From Gymnopilus junonius (taxonomy: Eukaryota; Basidiomycota; Agaricomycetes; Agaricales; Galerinaceae), in contig JADNYJ010000157.1 of assembly GCA_015501075.1 (NCBI GenBank), positions 1 to 64,000 of the forward strand: a stretch of 64,000 nucleotides of DNA, given 5' to 3'. Below the pieces are notes generated by a model. That model was not told where the DNA came from and ran no database searches. It saw only the letters and a program-made list of their open reading frames with translations. Positions 1 through 11,531 of the stretch are shown piece by piece. The position numbers and the translations under genes were made by a program. Position 1 is the stretch's first letter. Every line of letters begins with the position of its first letter.

Positions 1-4
1 GTTT

Positions 5-1523
5 TCACACATAACCGTGTAACAGTCTCATCACTGGCCAGTCAGCTATGCTGCTGAGTTTCGAGGGGTCCATCGATATCATTCCTTCTTGGATAATCAT
101 CCCAAGATAATCGATTTTCATCTGGGCAAATGCGCATTTTTCCAGTTTCAAATACAAATCATTGTCTTGAAGTATTTGAAGGACTTCTTTCATTATCTGT
201 TCCAGTTTCTTCTTATCTTTATGAAAGATGAGAATGTCATCCATGTAAATGATAATGAAACCTTGATGGACGATGTCTTTGAACATCGAGTCCATCATCG
301 ACTGGAAGGTCACCGGAGAGTTGCACATGCCGAAAAACATGACCATTGGTTCGAATAGTCCTTTGTTCATTTTGAATGCTGCTTTCCATTGGTCACCGTC
401 CTTGATCCAGATATTGTTATAACCCCATCGGATGTCAAGCTTTGTGAAATACTTGGCTCCTTTGAGTTTATCCATGAGTTCGGGGATCAGAGGAAGGGGA
501 TAGGCATTTTTGACAGTCCATTCATTCAGGTACCAGTAGTCTTGGCAGGGTCGAAGCTTCCCATCCTTTTTAGATACAAAAAGAAGGGGGAAGCCATGGG
601 CGATTTGGATGGTCAGATGTATCCTTTCTTCAGGTTTTCTTCCAAGAATTTGTCCAGTTCGGTATCCTCTGAGGGCGTCAGGGGATACGTCTTAAAGACC
701 TTTGGTTGAAAACCTTCCTTGAGTTCAATCTTATGGTCCCAAGATCGAGATTCGGGAATCAGTTGGCAGTGTCTTTATCGAAGATGTCCAAGTATTCATG
801 GTATTCTGGGGGGATCATTTCCTTAAGGGTTTCTCTTCCTTCTTCACATCATGTTTCTGAGCGAAGATTTGCAAGGAAGTTAATTTCGCATTGATCCAAA
901 TTTCATTGTTGTCCTCTGGGATGTTCCAAATCTCCTTCGTTTCTGGAAGGGGTTCGTTACCTAAAAAGGAAATGATTAAGTCCGAAGAGTTGTCAGTTGA
1001 TTGATCTGTTGGATTTCCTCATCGGGTACTTCTTCTATTTGGGAAGTAGTAGTAATCTCCCTGTTGAGTTTGACATGTCTGTTTTTCCAGTTGATGTCTG
1101 GGTTGTTTTCTTCGAACCAGGGAAAACCAAGAATGATCTTCTGTTTTCCTAGGCTGGTGACCAGTAGGCGTTCCATTCGGGGTTGTCCATCTATGTCGAG
1201 CTTCAGATCAACGTAGTGCTTGATGGTTCCCTTTTTTTTGGGGTTCCATCTACGTTGAAGACTCAGATTTCTTTTTCCAGTGCCTTTGTTTCCAGGTTGT
1301 GTTTCTTCATGAAGTTCTGGTCAATGAACTTCCCTTTTGCTCCAGTGTCCCCCAGAGCGGTTCCAATGATTTTCGTTCTGTTCTCAGTCTCGAATGAAAA
1401 GGGCAATTGGAGCAATTTATTTTCGATTCGAGCGAGACTACAGAATAAATATCTAGCGAAGGAGTTGCATACGTTGGTTTCATGCATCTCCTTATTGAAA
1501 ACCCTCTTGGTCTCCCATTTCAT
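5..1523 (-). pseudogene. pol (protease and reverse transcriptase, 5' part) of element 1
   Basis: Residues from 1523 to 1263 contain a D-T-G-A aspartic protease motif, and 1176-976 carry the downstream protease strand with the ILGFPWF-type signature. RT begins near 720. Finger and palm motifs follow, with the YMDD catalytic box at 247-236. One TGA at 613-615 replaces the Arg of the conserved IRPSKSP-type motif. The frame also slips once near 587-597 at a poly-T/A run. The 156-residue segment 475-5 is uninterrupted. The element is probably recent but no longer autonomous as read. Confidence 0.82.
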
Positions 1524-1639
1524 ATATTTCTTCTCATTCTTCTTCGGTGAGGTCCTGCATGAGGGCCCTGATGTGCACGTGGAGCGCTTTCCCTTTGAGG
1601 GGATTCTTCTTGGTGGAGGGTTCCTCCTGTTCTTGCCCT

Positions 1640-2642
1640 TCTTGGGGCAATCTCTAGAGACGTGTCCGGGCTTCTTGCATCAGAAGCAAAGCCCCTTTCT
1701 CATGAGCTCGCTTCATTCTTCTTGGGTCATGGCATTGATGTCGATCTTGTCAACATCCATAGTGTTTGGGTCTCGGTGGTTCGTTCGGTATGCCGGGGGA
1801 TGGTAGTGCGGGGTGGGGGTTCCTCTGGCTAAATTAGCCCACCAAGTCTTTCGGTCGTTCGGCACTTGGGCAGGGGTTTTGCCTAAGAGGTGTGCTAAGT
1901 TCATTTGATGGGTGTCGTATTCAACTGCCTTCCTCTGCCAAGCGGTGAGCATGGTAGGAAGTATGTCGAGTCCCATTATTTTCTCTTGAAGCCAATTGTT
2001 TAAGGCGTTCATATAGTAATCGATCAGGACGCTCTCATTCCCAGTGGTGGGAATCTTGGCGGTCTTGACAAGTTCATTGAACTTGGTGTTCAGTTCAGCG
2101 GCTGAAGCTTTTCCCTGCTTCAGGTTTCGGAGTTTGAAGAACACTTGGTCCTTCATCTCGGTTGGTTTAAAGGCTTCATTAAAAGCCTTTTCGAAATCTG
2201 CGGTTGATCCGTAGTTCTTGGTGACAGTTCCGGTGGGTATGCCTGCAGTGTTCCTATCCTCATTGATATGGTCTTCTCTCCAAGCCTTCTTCCAGGCTTC
2301 TGCTTCTCCTCCTTTGAGAAGTCCTAAGGTGAACACGATTTTCTTGGCATCCGTGTTGTAGATATCGCCATTTAATTCAAAGTAATCACCCAAGTCTTGG
2401 GTGAATGTTTTGACCTTGGAGCAGTCTCCGGAGAAGGGTGTAGGGATGATTCCTATTCCTTTTCCATTGGAGGAGGAGGGGAGAGCGGGGATGGTGTCGG
2501 AAGTTCCTTCTGGCATTTTCGGTTTGTTCGTTGCATAAAAAATGGGTTGGGATCTGAGTAGAGTGTCTAGCAAAGATTCAAAGTCGCGTCTTAATACACC
2601 GGGTTCTTGGACAGTAGATCCAAAGAAAGTAGATCTGGTCAA
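1640..2642 (-). pseudogene. gag (capsid/nucleocapsid) of element 1
   Basis: A 309-residue open frame (2642-1713) has the composition and motifs of a Ty3/gypsy Gag capsid domain, including a region rich in F-x-x-x-F, KLR and LKQGK-type helices. It begins on a non-ATG codon, so the true start is upstream or lost. Downstream in the same frame, after two in-frame TGA codons, comes a CCHC zinc knuckle near 1650-1685 (C-x2-C-x4-H-x4-C). Both TGAs sit where Arg is expected, consistent with CGA to TGA change. Gag would coat the element RNA in virus-like particles; this copy cannot make full-length Gag. Confidence 0.8.
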
Positions 2643-2834
2643 AGGAGATTCGTCTCCTTCTGGTGGTGTTTCGTATTCATCGGATGTGCCTGCATCAGAG
2701 GTTCAGTCAGTGTTCGGGTCAGAGAATTCTTCATCACTAAAGTTAGCAGTGAATCATCCTCTTCTTCAAGCCATAATGTCAGCGGATAATGCTTGCTAGG
2801 CAGAAGCATTGAATGAGTTGGTAGCTTGTTCTTT

Positions 2835-3287
2835 TGTTATGACATTGACAACAGAACCTAATCTGATAAGATAAGGTCTGGCATAGTAGTCGTAGAGGTC
2901 GTTCGATGAAGTCCGCTGAGGTATTGTCTTCGACAGAAGATTGCCTTAGTGGTTCAAGTTCATCTCAGTTGTTACAAGAGAGTATATTCTCAAGAACAAG
3001 CTAAAGTACATCATAGACTAGCTACTGTTTATATACTATTTGGGTTTGATAATAATATAATGAAATGATAATGAAACAGGGGAATCGGATAGGGGTGATC
3101 ATCATTGGGGCAGTACAAGGGATGATGATCAAGAGGAAAGATAGTCTGCTACATGTAAGAAAGTAAATGATCATCTTTGCGAGCAAAGATGATCATGAAG
3201 AAACTATAAATAATAAATCATTCAAAAAGTGATAACGAGAAAAGAAATGAAATGGGGTGCATGATAAGATAAGGGAAAGCCATAACA
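2835..3287 (-). repeat. 5' LTR of element 1
   Basis: The LTR was delimited by its termini. On the plus strand it starts TGTTATGAC and ends GCCATAACA, a perfect 7-base inverted terminal pair of the TG..CA type. It is 453 bp long, carries a TATA-like TATATAA stretch near 3030 on the element's coding strand, and lies directly upstream of gag. The matching 3' LTR is outside the window, so the limits rest on the termini and the gag position. Bases 3288-3292 (CCACA) are the likely target-site duplicate. Confidence 0.7.
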
Positions 3288-3288
3288 C

Positions 3289-6200
3289 CACATGTACAAG
3301 AAAGTATTTGAAGAAGCAGGCTTTCAAAAACTACCATAGAGAAGACCATGGGACCATGCAATTGAAATCAAACCAGGATCTGAACCCGCAAAATTGACAA
3401 AAGCATACCCACTTAGCCTGTCAGAAGACGAAGCCATCAAAGTCTTTTTAGAAGAAAACCTATTCAATGGATGAATCAGAGAATCAATCTCTCCCTGGGC
3501 TTCAGGATTTTTCTTTGTTAAAAAGAAAGATGGAAAACTCAGACTGGTTCAAGATTACTGCGCACTCAATTCTGCAACAGTGAAAAATGCTTACCCCCTA
3601 CCACTCATCTCAGAGTTAATCTCAAAACTCAAAGGGGCAAAATATTTCACTAAAATGGATATATGCTAGGGATTCAACAATGTCTGCATCAAAGAAGGCG
3701 ATGAACAAAAAGCCGCATTCTTAACACCTTATGGACTTTTTGAACCAACTGTCATGTTCTTTGGATTATGCAATTCCCTGGCCATATTCCAGGCAATGAT
3801 GAACAATCTCCTCCAAAACCTGATCAGAAAAGGAGTTGTCATGGTATACATGGATGACATTCTTGTCTACACCAAAACAATGACTGAACACTGAGAAATC
3901 ATCAAACAAGTACTCTCGATATTGCAAGAAAATGGTCTCTACCTTAAACCAGAAAAATGCACATTTGAAGAAACAGAAGTCGAGTACTTAGGACTAATAG
4001 TCGGAAATGGAGAAATCCAAATGGATCCAAAGAAAGTCAAGGCAATTGCTAAATGGCCTATTCTGAATACGATCAAAGATGTGCAACAATTCCTAGGATT
4101 CTGCAACTTTTACAGGAATTTCATAGAAGGATTTGCAACAACAGCATGACCCTTATGGAACCTTACCCAAAAGGACAAGAAATGGAACTGGACTACCAAA
4201 GAGGAAAAGGCTTTCGCCAACATTAAAGCAAAACTTGCATCACAACCAGTCCTCTTAATTCCAACAGACAATGATCCTTTCAAGGTTGAAGCAGATGCAA
4301 GTGACTATGCCACTGGAGCAGTACTTTCTCAAAGGCAAAACAGAGAATGGAAACCAGTAGCATTCTTATCAAAAGCACTCTCTGCTACTGAACAGAATTA
4401 TGAAATCCATGATTGGGAACTCCTGGCTATTATTAGAGCACTAGAAGAATGGCGGCAATACTTATTAGGAAATGCAAACCAAATCGAGATTTCACCGATC
4501 ACAAAAATCTCGAATATTTCCTAACAGCCAAAAACTAAACAGGAGACAAGCAAGATGGTCAGGAATTCTAGCTGACTATGACTATGTACTCAAGCATATT
4601 CCTGGAAAATCAATGTCAAAACCTGATGCTCTTTCAAGAAGACCAGATCATCGAAATGGAATAGAAAATGATAATTCTGACATTGTCTTAATCACACCAG
4701 AACACATTGCTTCAATACAGGTAGAAACAATCGGAGACCAAATCATTGCTGAACTTAAGAAAAGGAGCCAAGTACCAATCAACACTGGGATAAAGCTGAC
4801 TGGAAACAACAAGATGGCATCACATACTGGGAAGGATTAATTGTTGTCAAAGACAAGGATCTTCAAGTTAAAATCCTGGAAACAGTCCATGACTCAGCAA
4901 TTGGAGGACACCCTGGACAAGCAAAGACCAGAGAACTTGTAACATGAAACTACTGGTGGTCCGGACTAACTCAATTTGTCAACAAATACATCGACAGCTG
5001 CAGAAAATGCCAAAAGAATAAAGTTTTTCCTCAGAAACCACAAGGAGAACTTTCACCAAATGCAGTACCACAACGACCTTTCCAGAAAATCACTGTTGAC
5101 TTTATAGTGAAACTACCAACTTTGGAAGGCTTTGACTCAATCATGGTCATTACTTGCCAGCTTTCTAAATGAATCTACCTGATCCCTTGCAATGAAACCA
5201 TTGACTTGGAAGGAGCAGCAAGGCTGTTCAAAGACAACATTTGGTGACATAAAGGATTCCCAGAAGACATGATCAGTGACTGAGGACCCCAATTTGTCTC
5301 TCGATTTATGGAACACCTTTTCAAACTACTAGGCATCAATCAAAATATTTCCTCTGCCTACTATCCACAAACTGATGGCCAGACAGAAAGAGCAAATCAG
5401 GAAATAGAGGCCTATTTAAGGATGTTCATGAACTGGCATCAAAATGACTGGGCTTCTTGGCTTTCAATTGCAGAATTCTCCTATAATAACAGAATTCATT
5501 CAACAATAAGCTATTCTCCATTCTATGCTACAAAGGCTACCATGTCAAATCCAGAATAGAACCAACTCCCACTGGACAAAACCTTGAAAAGGAGGAAAAT
5601 TGTGCCCAACAATTTGCTGAACAGATGGCAAAAATCCATGAAGAAACCTGAAGTGCTATGGAAAAAACCAATGAAGATATGAAACAGTTTTATGACAGGA
5701 AAAGGAAACCCAAGGAATATAACATTGGTGACAAAGTATGGCTCGACATGAAGGACATCAATACAGGAAGACCTAAGAAAAAGCTAGACATACTATGCGA
5801 AGGACCCTTCAAAATCACAGAGAAGATTTCAAACGTCGCATACAGGCTCGAACTTCCACCTTCCTGGAAAATTCATAACTCCTTCCATGTCTCAAAACTC
5901 AAAAGAGTGAAAGAAGATGAATTCAATTGGAAATTACCTCGAGTCACACTACACATTCGAGGGGACAATTGGAATGCTTCTGAAATCATGCAAGCCAAGA
6001 TGACAAAGGGACACCTCAAATTCTTTACAACCTGGACCTTACCCGATGGAAAGATGCACCAATTATGGGAACTAGCCTCAAGGATGGACAACAATGCCCT
6101 GCAGCTAATCAAAGAATTTTATAAAAAGCATCCACAGGCACCACGATGCATCCTACAGGCAAATGCACAGTCAGGGCAAATGACCACCAGCATCAACAAC

Positions 6201-6443
6201 TCTCTCCCATCTGAAAAAGAATTACTCCATTTGGCAAGAAAAACATCAAACTTTACAAAAATAATCACACCACCAGACCTTAAAGAAGGGGAAATTCGGA
6301 TCAATGCCACATGTGTCTTTCGAACCAAAGAAAATGCTACGCCATTCCTTACTCTCAAACCTCACAAACCACACCCAAACATGCTCATTATGCCTGCCTA
6401 TCCCATCAACTATGCCTCCCCATCTTCACCTAGGACAGGTTGA
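3289..6443 (+). pseudogene. pol relic of element 2 (RT, RNase H, integrase, chromodomain)
   Basis: Reading through stops gives RT with YMDD at 3847-3858, RNase H with the D-A-S-D motif near 4290-4320, and an integrase with the zinc-binding H..H..C-x2-C region near 4890-5020. The catalytic Asp residues lie near 5098 and 5278 and the Glu in the QTERANQE segment near 5385. A 261-residue tail (5658-6443) holds a chromodomain-like WTLPDGKMHQLW segment. Stops lie at 3337, 3472, 3667, 3892, 4147, 4945, 5170, 5245, 5281, 5557 and 5649. Eight of these replace a normally conserved Arg. The frame changes near 4490. Confidence 0.88.
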
Positions 6444-7108
6444 AAAAGACCTATTCTTAACCCTCCTGCTGATCACATGCCCTTCTTCACCTTCCTCATG
6501 ATCAAGCCAAAATGCTCCCAAGCCTCATTGAGATCCATCCACAAGAAGATTTCACAAGTATTCAAAAAAAGCCAAAAGAGCTATAAAAGGCCAACCATTT
6601 TCTTTCATTTCATTCACTTCCAACCTTTTTCAAAAACAACATGCCTTCATCACACCCCCTACTCTTGATGAATTCACGCCCTCATCCTCCATGACTATGA
6701 TGCTGCCCAAACAGTTTCCCCAAGAACCCCTGGCGCTTCGTGCCCTAACCACTTTCCGAACATCCCTCACCACCACATTCATTAATGAAGCTGCCACCAA
6801 TCTAGACTGGCACCCTTCGATATATTTGCCAATATGCAAACACAGATTAGGATCAAAAATCAAGAACTTGTCAATTCCCATTGCCCTCCTTTAGGCTCCC
6901 AGTACAACCCTATCATTATCAATGATGATGGCCCCACACCTACCCCTGACCCAAATGATCACCCCAATACTATCCCCCTCCCATGTCACACCATACGATA
7001 TTGATACACACCATACGCCAAAGCCTATGCACAGAAAACGACAGGGTCAAAGCAGCCAATCAAAAGATCACCAACAATGGTTAGTCGGGAGCTTTGAAGG
7101 GGAGGCAG
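6444..7108 (+). other. 3' non-pol region of element 2
   Basis: Between the chromodomain and the LTR lie 665 bp with no recognisable protein. A clear TATAAAAG sits at 6582-6589, followed about 60 bp later by a pyrimidine-rich stretch and short open frames. A purine-rich tract (GAAGGGGAGG, 7096-7105) directly before the LTR fits a polypurine tract for plus-strand DNA priming. Confidence 0.5.
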
Positions 7109-7367
7109 TGTCATGAAATCCTCATTCCCACCCCATTCCCTTTTCCCCTGTTTCATCTATTATCTATATTTGATCATCCATGCCCTTTACATATGCCGCA
7201 GCCTCTGTAGTAGCCATGCCTTATCCACACGCTAACCTCCTGGATATTCATATATACTAATATGGTCATCTCTACTTAGTATAAATACTAGTTGGTTGTA
7301 GTAGATAGACCTCAGCTTTAACTTGGTTTAGCTTTAGTTCTGACAAATCTGGAAGGCTTATGACATA
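7109..7367 (+). repeat. 3' LTR of element 2
   Basis: This 259 bp LTR starts TGTCATGA directly after the purine tract and ends TTATGACA, a near-perfect inverted terminal pair. It includes a TATA-like TATAAATA near 7280. Its length and sequence differ from the 453 bp LTR of element 1, so the two elements are different families. Confidence 0.65.
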
Positions 7368-8087
7368 CCACCATGCCTGCATCTACTTATATAATTTGTG
7401 GGACGATTTTAGTAATAAAACATAGTGATATATAGAAATTTGACAAACCGAGCTTCCCAACTGTAAATGTAAAGCTTTCAGGAGACTTTTCCAGCGCCAT
7501 TTTAATCTTCAAAAGAGGGGTACTTATAAGGAGAAACTGGCGTCGTGACGAGAGGCTGCTCGGGGCATGAATGATGACTGCGGCATCGCCACACCTAGTT
7601 TACCACGATCACAAGTAGACTATGTAGTCAAAAAGGACTGCAATTCACAATCACATTTCCGACCTTGGTCTACTCTTTTGCGATTCAGAGTGTACAAATG
7701 AACGCTTCATTGTCAACAGTTGAGTTTAGCCAAATTTTTCATATTTGGAATTATAGCCACCATGTAATTAATTTATGTCACTGGCTGCCGCAGATACCAA
7801 GGCCATCATATCCCCCTTATGTCGTATTCCAACCGATTTGCGTGACTCTACGAGATATTTATGCACTGCTTACCATCCCCAGTATCTCGCTCTTAACCGC
7901 CTCGGAATCCCTGTTCTATCCACAATGGTGTGCAGTAAATAACGAACGACATAGTATTACAGATTTAGTCGTGTAGAAGTAATCTCGCTTGCAAGTACGA
8001 CGAGTGCCACCAAACCGATGTAAAAGAATATAAACAAAACAGTCAAGTCGGGAATGTTGTAGTAGTAATAAAATTGACTTGGTTGTT
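7368..8087. other. Intergenic, nothing recognised
   Basis: About 720 bp separate the retroelement LTR from the kinase stop codon. Only short frames without family resemblance were seen. Confidence 0.6.
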
Positions 8088-10541
8088 TTAGGGACGACGA
8101 TTATGTGACCCAGACTTCTGGACGGGTTTAAGTAAGCCTCGCTTGCTGAGGCGACCAGATCCGCGCGGCCTTTGCGAGCCAGAAGGCAAGGATGAAGTCG
8201 AGTATACACCTGAAGAACCACTTCCCACCAGGGAAGAATCATTGGATGTCCTCGAGCGCTTGGAGCCTGATTGTTGAGAACCTGCGACGTCGACGAGCCT
8301 TCGCTTAGGAGCAGCAAGGCGATCAATTGACTTATCATCTGATGGCCAAGTTATCATAGAGAGCGCATTCTTAAAATCTGCCTCCATCTTGGCATGATCA
8401 TTGAGCGAGAGGCTGCCAGGATTGACCGGAACGACCTCCCCTGCGTCTTCAATTTGTTCCTCGTATCTAAGTGTACGGGCCTGTAGCTCGACCTCGCTGC
8501 AGTGACGATACCACCTGTCAAATTTTCGACGGACGCGCTCCACAAAAGTTGTCATGGGAGAGTTTTGATTGACTTCGAAATATGCTAAGAGCGTTAGGGA
8601 AACAGACTGAATGATAGCCAATTTGGCCTGCCCGCCAAATGCTTGTCCCCTGCGATTGCGGTAGGAGTCAAAAATGTCATCCATGAGGTCTGGCAGTTCT
8701 TCTTGGGGAATATTGTGATCCATATAGCGGAGAACGAAATATAAGACAAGCCAAAAGAAAGACTCCAAGTCGTCCTGTAATGTGGATGTTTTGGAGGTGT
8801 CCATACAAAGATTGGCAGACATATACTGCCATGTTCCCTGTGATACCAGCCTCAATGGATTGGATTGGATTGGATAGCATGGAAAAAGAACCTACAGAAC
8901 GGGTAGGTTGCCTAGGGCCATTTTCAATGTCCGTAACTGTCCTTGCAAGATCCCAGTCGTTTAGTATTCCACCACCATTTGGGTTCAAAAGCACATTGCC
9001 GCCGCTGATGTCGCGATGAAGAATCCGACATTTCTCGTATGCATCTTTATGAGCTAAAATAGTACATGTCAACGCTTCAGCAGCCCTTAAAGAGTAGGAA
9101 AGAAAATGAGGATACATACCAATGAAGGCGTCGAAGACAGCCTGGAGAAATTCTTTTGAAGACGAAAAACGGTGCAGGCGAATGCCAACGAAGTCTTCCC
9201 CAAAGCGTATATGAGCCCGCCTAGACAGGTTCTCTTCCCTGCCGCCCACATTCCATGATTTCGAGGCATAGTCTTTGGTGATGGTAAAATGTCCATCGAG
9301 ATCATCGCCGCATACAAGCTTTGGTACGTTTCGGACCTCGTTCTTATTAAGTGTTTGAAGAATGTCGGTTTCCTTCTCCATACCGGGCGCCAGAGGGCGC
9401 CACGAATCTTTGACGAAAATAACTTTCTTGAGAACAGGATCCCAGGCTGCATAACCACGGGTTCCTCTGCCGGTCAATGAATAAGGTTCAGACATTGGCG
9501 CCCAGACGAAAACTTTCCTAGTCGAGGTGCCATTGGGAAGCCCGAGTTGATAGATGGAATAAGAATCAGGGGCTTCGGGCTTCCACTGCTCGAGTTTTTC
9601 CTGGACAAATGCAATCTGATTTTTGTCGGTAACAACCTCAACTGTCGTATCTATCCCTCGGGCCCTGTCATCCGCGCGGCAAATACGATAGATGAACCGA
9701 ACTAGGTAAGAGGTAGTGCGGAAGTTGAACTTTTTAGATACAATACCGCCATCTCGATCCATGCGAATGATACGAGCATAGGGATCACCTATCCACACGA
9801 TGAAGCCGTGGGTACGATGTTGACGAGCGAACCAGTTCCTGATATAGAGACCTAATTGTCCACGGGTTTTCACCCGTAATTGCGCAGTGGGCTCGAAAGA
9901 AAAGTAGGCAAGTTGTTCATTAGTAAGGTTTTCTGGCGGGTCTTCGAAAGGGTCGACTAGGTCGTTGCTTCGCTTGAATTCCCATATGACTTCCAAGCTA
10001 CTATACTGTGTCGGGATTTTGTCAGTGTCGACATTTGTTTTGTATACACCGATATCAGGTTTGTTCTTCATTCCTTTGGAAGCCGCTGGGTCGGCATAGC
10101 GAGAGGTATTCACGAATTTAAATTCATCCATAAAATCCAATGAATTGGCGAGTTTAACCTATCAAAGAATATATAACTAAATGGTGACAAATAATTGAAT
10201 GAGGCACTCACGAAAGGTTCATACATGTCTGTTTCAATTTCGCATTCTTCGAGTTGGTTAAAATACTCTTCAGATCCGAGAGGTGTATCATCGAACTCAA
10301 CATCCTTGTCTGTGGGCAAGAAAGTCGCTAAGAATTGGGCGACGGGCATAGGGCCGACCCATTGGCCACTGAGTTCGGCTGCCATCTCTACCTGCAATGT
10401 AGGGACTTGCGGAAGAGCTGATATAAGAAATGGTAGTCGATTTCCAGCAGATACTTTGATCGGAGAAGAGCCAGTTGTTGATATCGACCTTGGTGGCTGG
10501 CCGGAGGAGTCCTGTCCATCAATTGAAGAGGGCGTAGACAT
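8088..10541 (-). CDS. FunK1-type fungal protein kinase-like protein
   Basis: Four exons join in frame: 10541-10212, 10158-9120, 9053-8896 and 8837-8088, with introns of 53, 66 and 58 bp, giving 758 residues. It belongs to the FunK1 fungal-specific kinase family, expanded in multicellular basidiomycetes. The kinase core has the catalytic-loop motif HRDISGGN near residues 467-474, an NDWDLAR metal-binding segment (in place of DFG) and the GTWQYMSA activation-segment motif formed exactly across intron 3. The N-terminal 400 residues are the usual FunK1 extension. The C-terminus is Ser/Arg/Gly-rich and basic. Substrates are unknown for the family. Intron 3 holds a short TTGGA-type pentamer repeat. 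A broken relative lies at 28.6-29.4 kb. Confidence 0.92.
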
Positions 10542-11029
10542 GGTGAATGAGAGTGCGTACCGAAGGGTAAAATCTTTAGGTTTATAAGATAACCAATCTG
10601 TCCCACGGCTCAGATCTGCATATCACCTGCTTAGATAGGAAGTATAAGGACGAACATTGTTCTAAGTACAATGGGTATTCTGCCGAGCTTCAGGCGGCAA
10701 ATACGTTGCTGTTGCGTTGTTGTGCTTGGTTTTAGCGCAAGGGGAGGTATAGAACCAGGAATGTTGGCTCAAGAATTCGTCAGTGTGAAAGGTGGCTAGA
10801 TGTTGATTCTGAAGTATACCGTAACCAAGTGTCTTCAGGAGGAAATGGACGCGAAAGAGTTACGCGAGTCGCCGGTGTGACTGTCGGTGTCACACTGTTG
10901 TTTAAACGCGAGAAACACGTTCACCAATGATCTCACGTGTGCAATCTCACATCAATGTCATGACATTGATAACTCGAAAATTTGCTTTGGTTCTGCTCAT
11001 CCTCTGCTATTTCGAGTGTTTTCTTTAGC
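10542..11029. other. Promoter side of FunK1 gene
   Basis: Nearly 490 bp upstream of the kinase ATG, with no recognised gene. It contains a GTGACTGTCGGTGTCACAC-type inverted repeat near 10876-10893. Confidence 0.4.
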
Positions 11030-11531
11030 AATGGTCGCTTCACTCTGTCTGGCTACTTTCTCATTCGTACTGCTGTAGTACGCCGCTGCCGCCGCTTTGT
11101 CACTGAGCCCAGAACAACTGATAAAATCCATTCCAAAAGGCTGGTTTGAAGAAGAGTTCCGTGGACATGCAGTGGTCGTCGGAATTCTAAATAAGGGGTT
11201 TCTCAACATCTCTCGAAGCCCTTTGTTCGATCACCGTGGCTTCTCCATAAAGAGGGACGACTACTCGAGCGGAAGCTGGTGGCCATGGGTAGAACGCAGG
11301 CTGCGTTCTCCATTGTTTCTTTTCAATGCCCCCTACCTATATGTAAGTAAATCATGACATGATATTTTAGCTAGGCTACCCGACTCCTGGACCAGGCTGG
11401 TCTTCAACATTGCGAAAGACCCATACCTGTTTTTGATGTGTTTGCCTGGCAGAGCACAAGGATTGTTCTATCATGATGTGAAAATAACTGGAAAGGCAGA
11501 GGGTCAATTCCATAGGAGCACTGGAACTTGA
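11030..11531 (+). pseudogene. Possible small secreted protein, interrupted by an in-frame TAG
   Basis: An ATG at 11030 starts a signal-peptide-like segment (MVASLCLATFSFVLL). TAG at 11075-11077 follows, and the same frame then stays open for 93 more codons to 11357. A second open segment (about 11372-11531) could follow a short intron beginning GTAAGT at 11342. Nothing was recognised by family. The readable frame on both sides of the stop and the hydrophobic leader suggest a decayed or misread secreted protein. It could equally be chance. Confidence 0.25.

Larger units (their letters stand above)
1..3287 (-). mobile_element. Ty3/gypsy LTR retrotransposon (element 1), truncated by window edge
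   Basis: A minus-strand Ty3/gypsy element enters from its 5' LTR (2835-3287), then gag (about 2642 down to 1640), an aspartic protease region (about 1523-976) and the first part of reverse transcriptase (about 720 to 5). RNase H, integrase and the 3' LTR lie beyond the left edge. Order and motifs (zinc knuckle, DTG protease, YMDD RT) fit the Metaviridae-type gag-pol plan. The coding frame is broken by a few stops, three of them at positions where Arg is expected. The element ends exactly where coding sequence of a second, plus-strand element begins (3288), so it appears to have inserted into that older copy. Confidence 0.88.
3288..7367 (+). mobile_element. Degenerate Ty3/gypsy element (element 2), 5' part lost
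   Basis: This plus-strand Ty3/gypsy relic starts abruptly just upstream of RT, at the edge of element 1, and ends in a 3' LTR (7109-7367). RT, RNase H, integrase and a chromodomain-like tail occur in the order expected for chromoviruses. At least eleven in-frame stops and several frame changes show it is dead. Its CpG content looks clearly lower than that of element 1. gag, protease and the 5' LTR should lie left of the window if element 1 split it. Confidence 0.88.

Noticed and set aside
1183..1806. 207-codon plus-strand frame
   Set aside because: Antisense shadow of the element 1 protease and gag coding region.
3472..5651. TGA read as tryptophan in element 2
   Set aside because: The positions correspond to conserved Arg, not Trp, and TGG codons are plentiful in the same element. 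CGA to TGA decay explains the stops.
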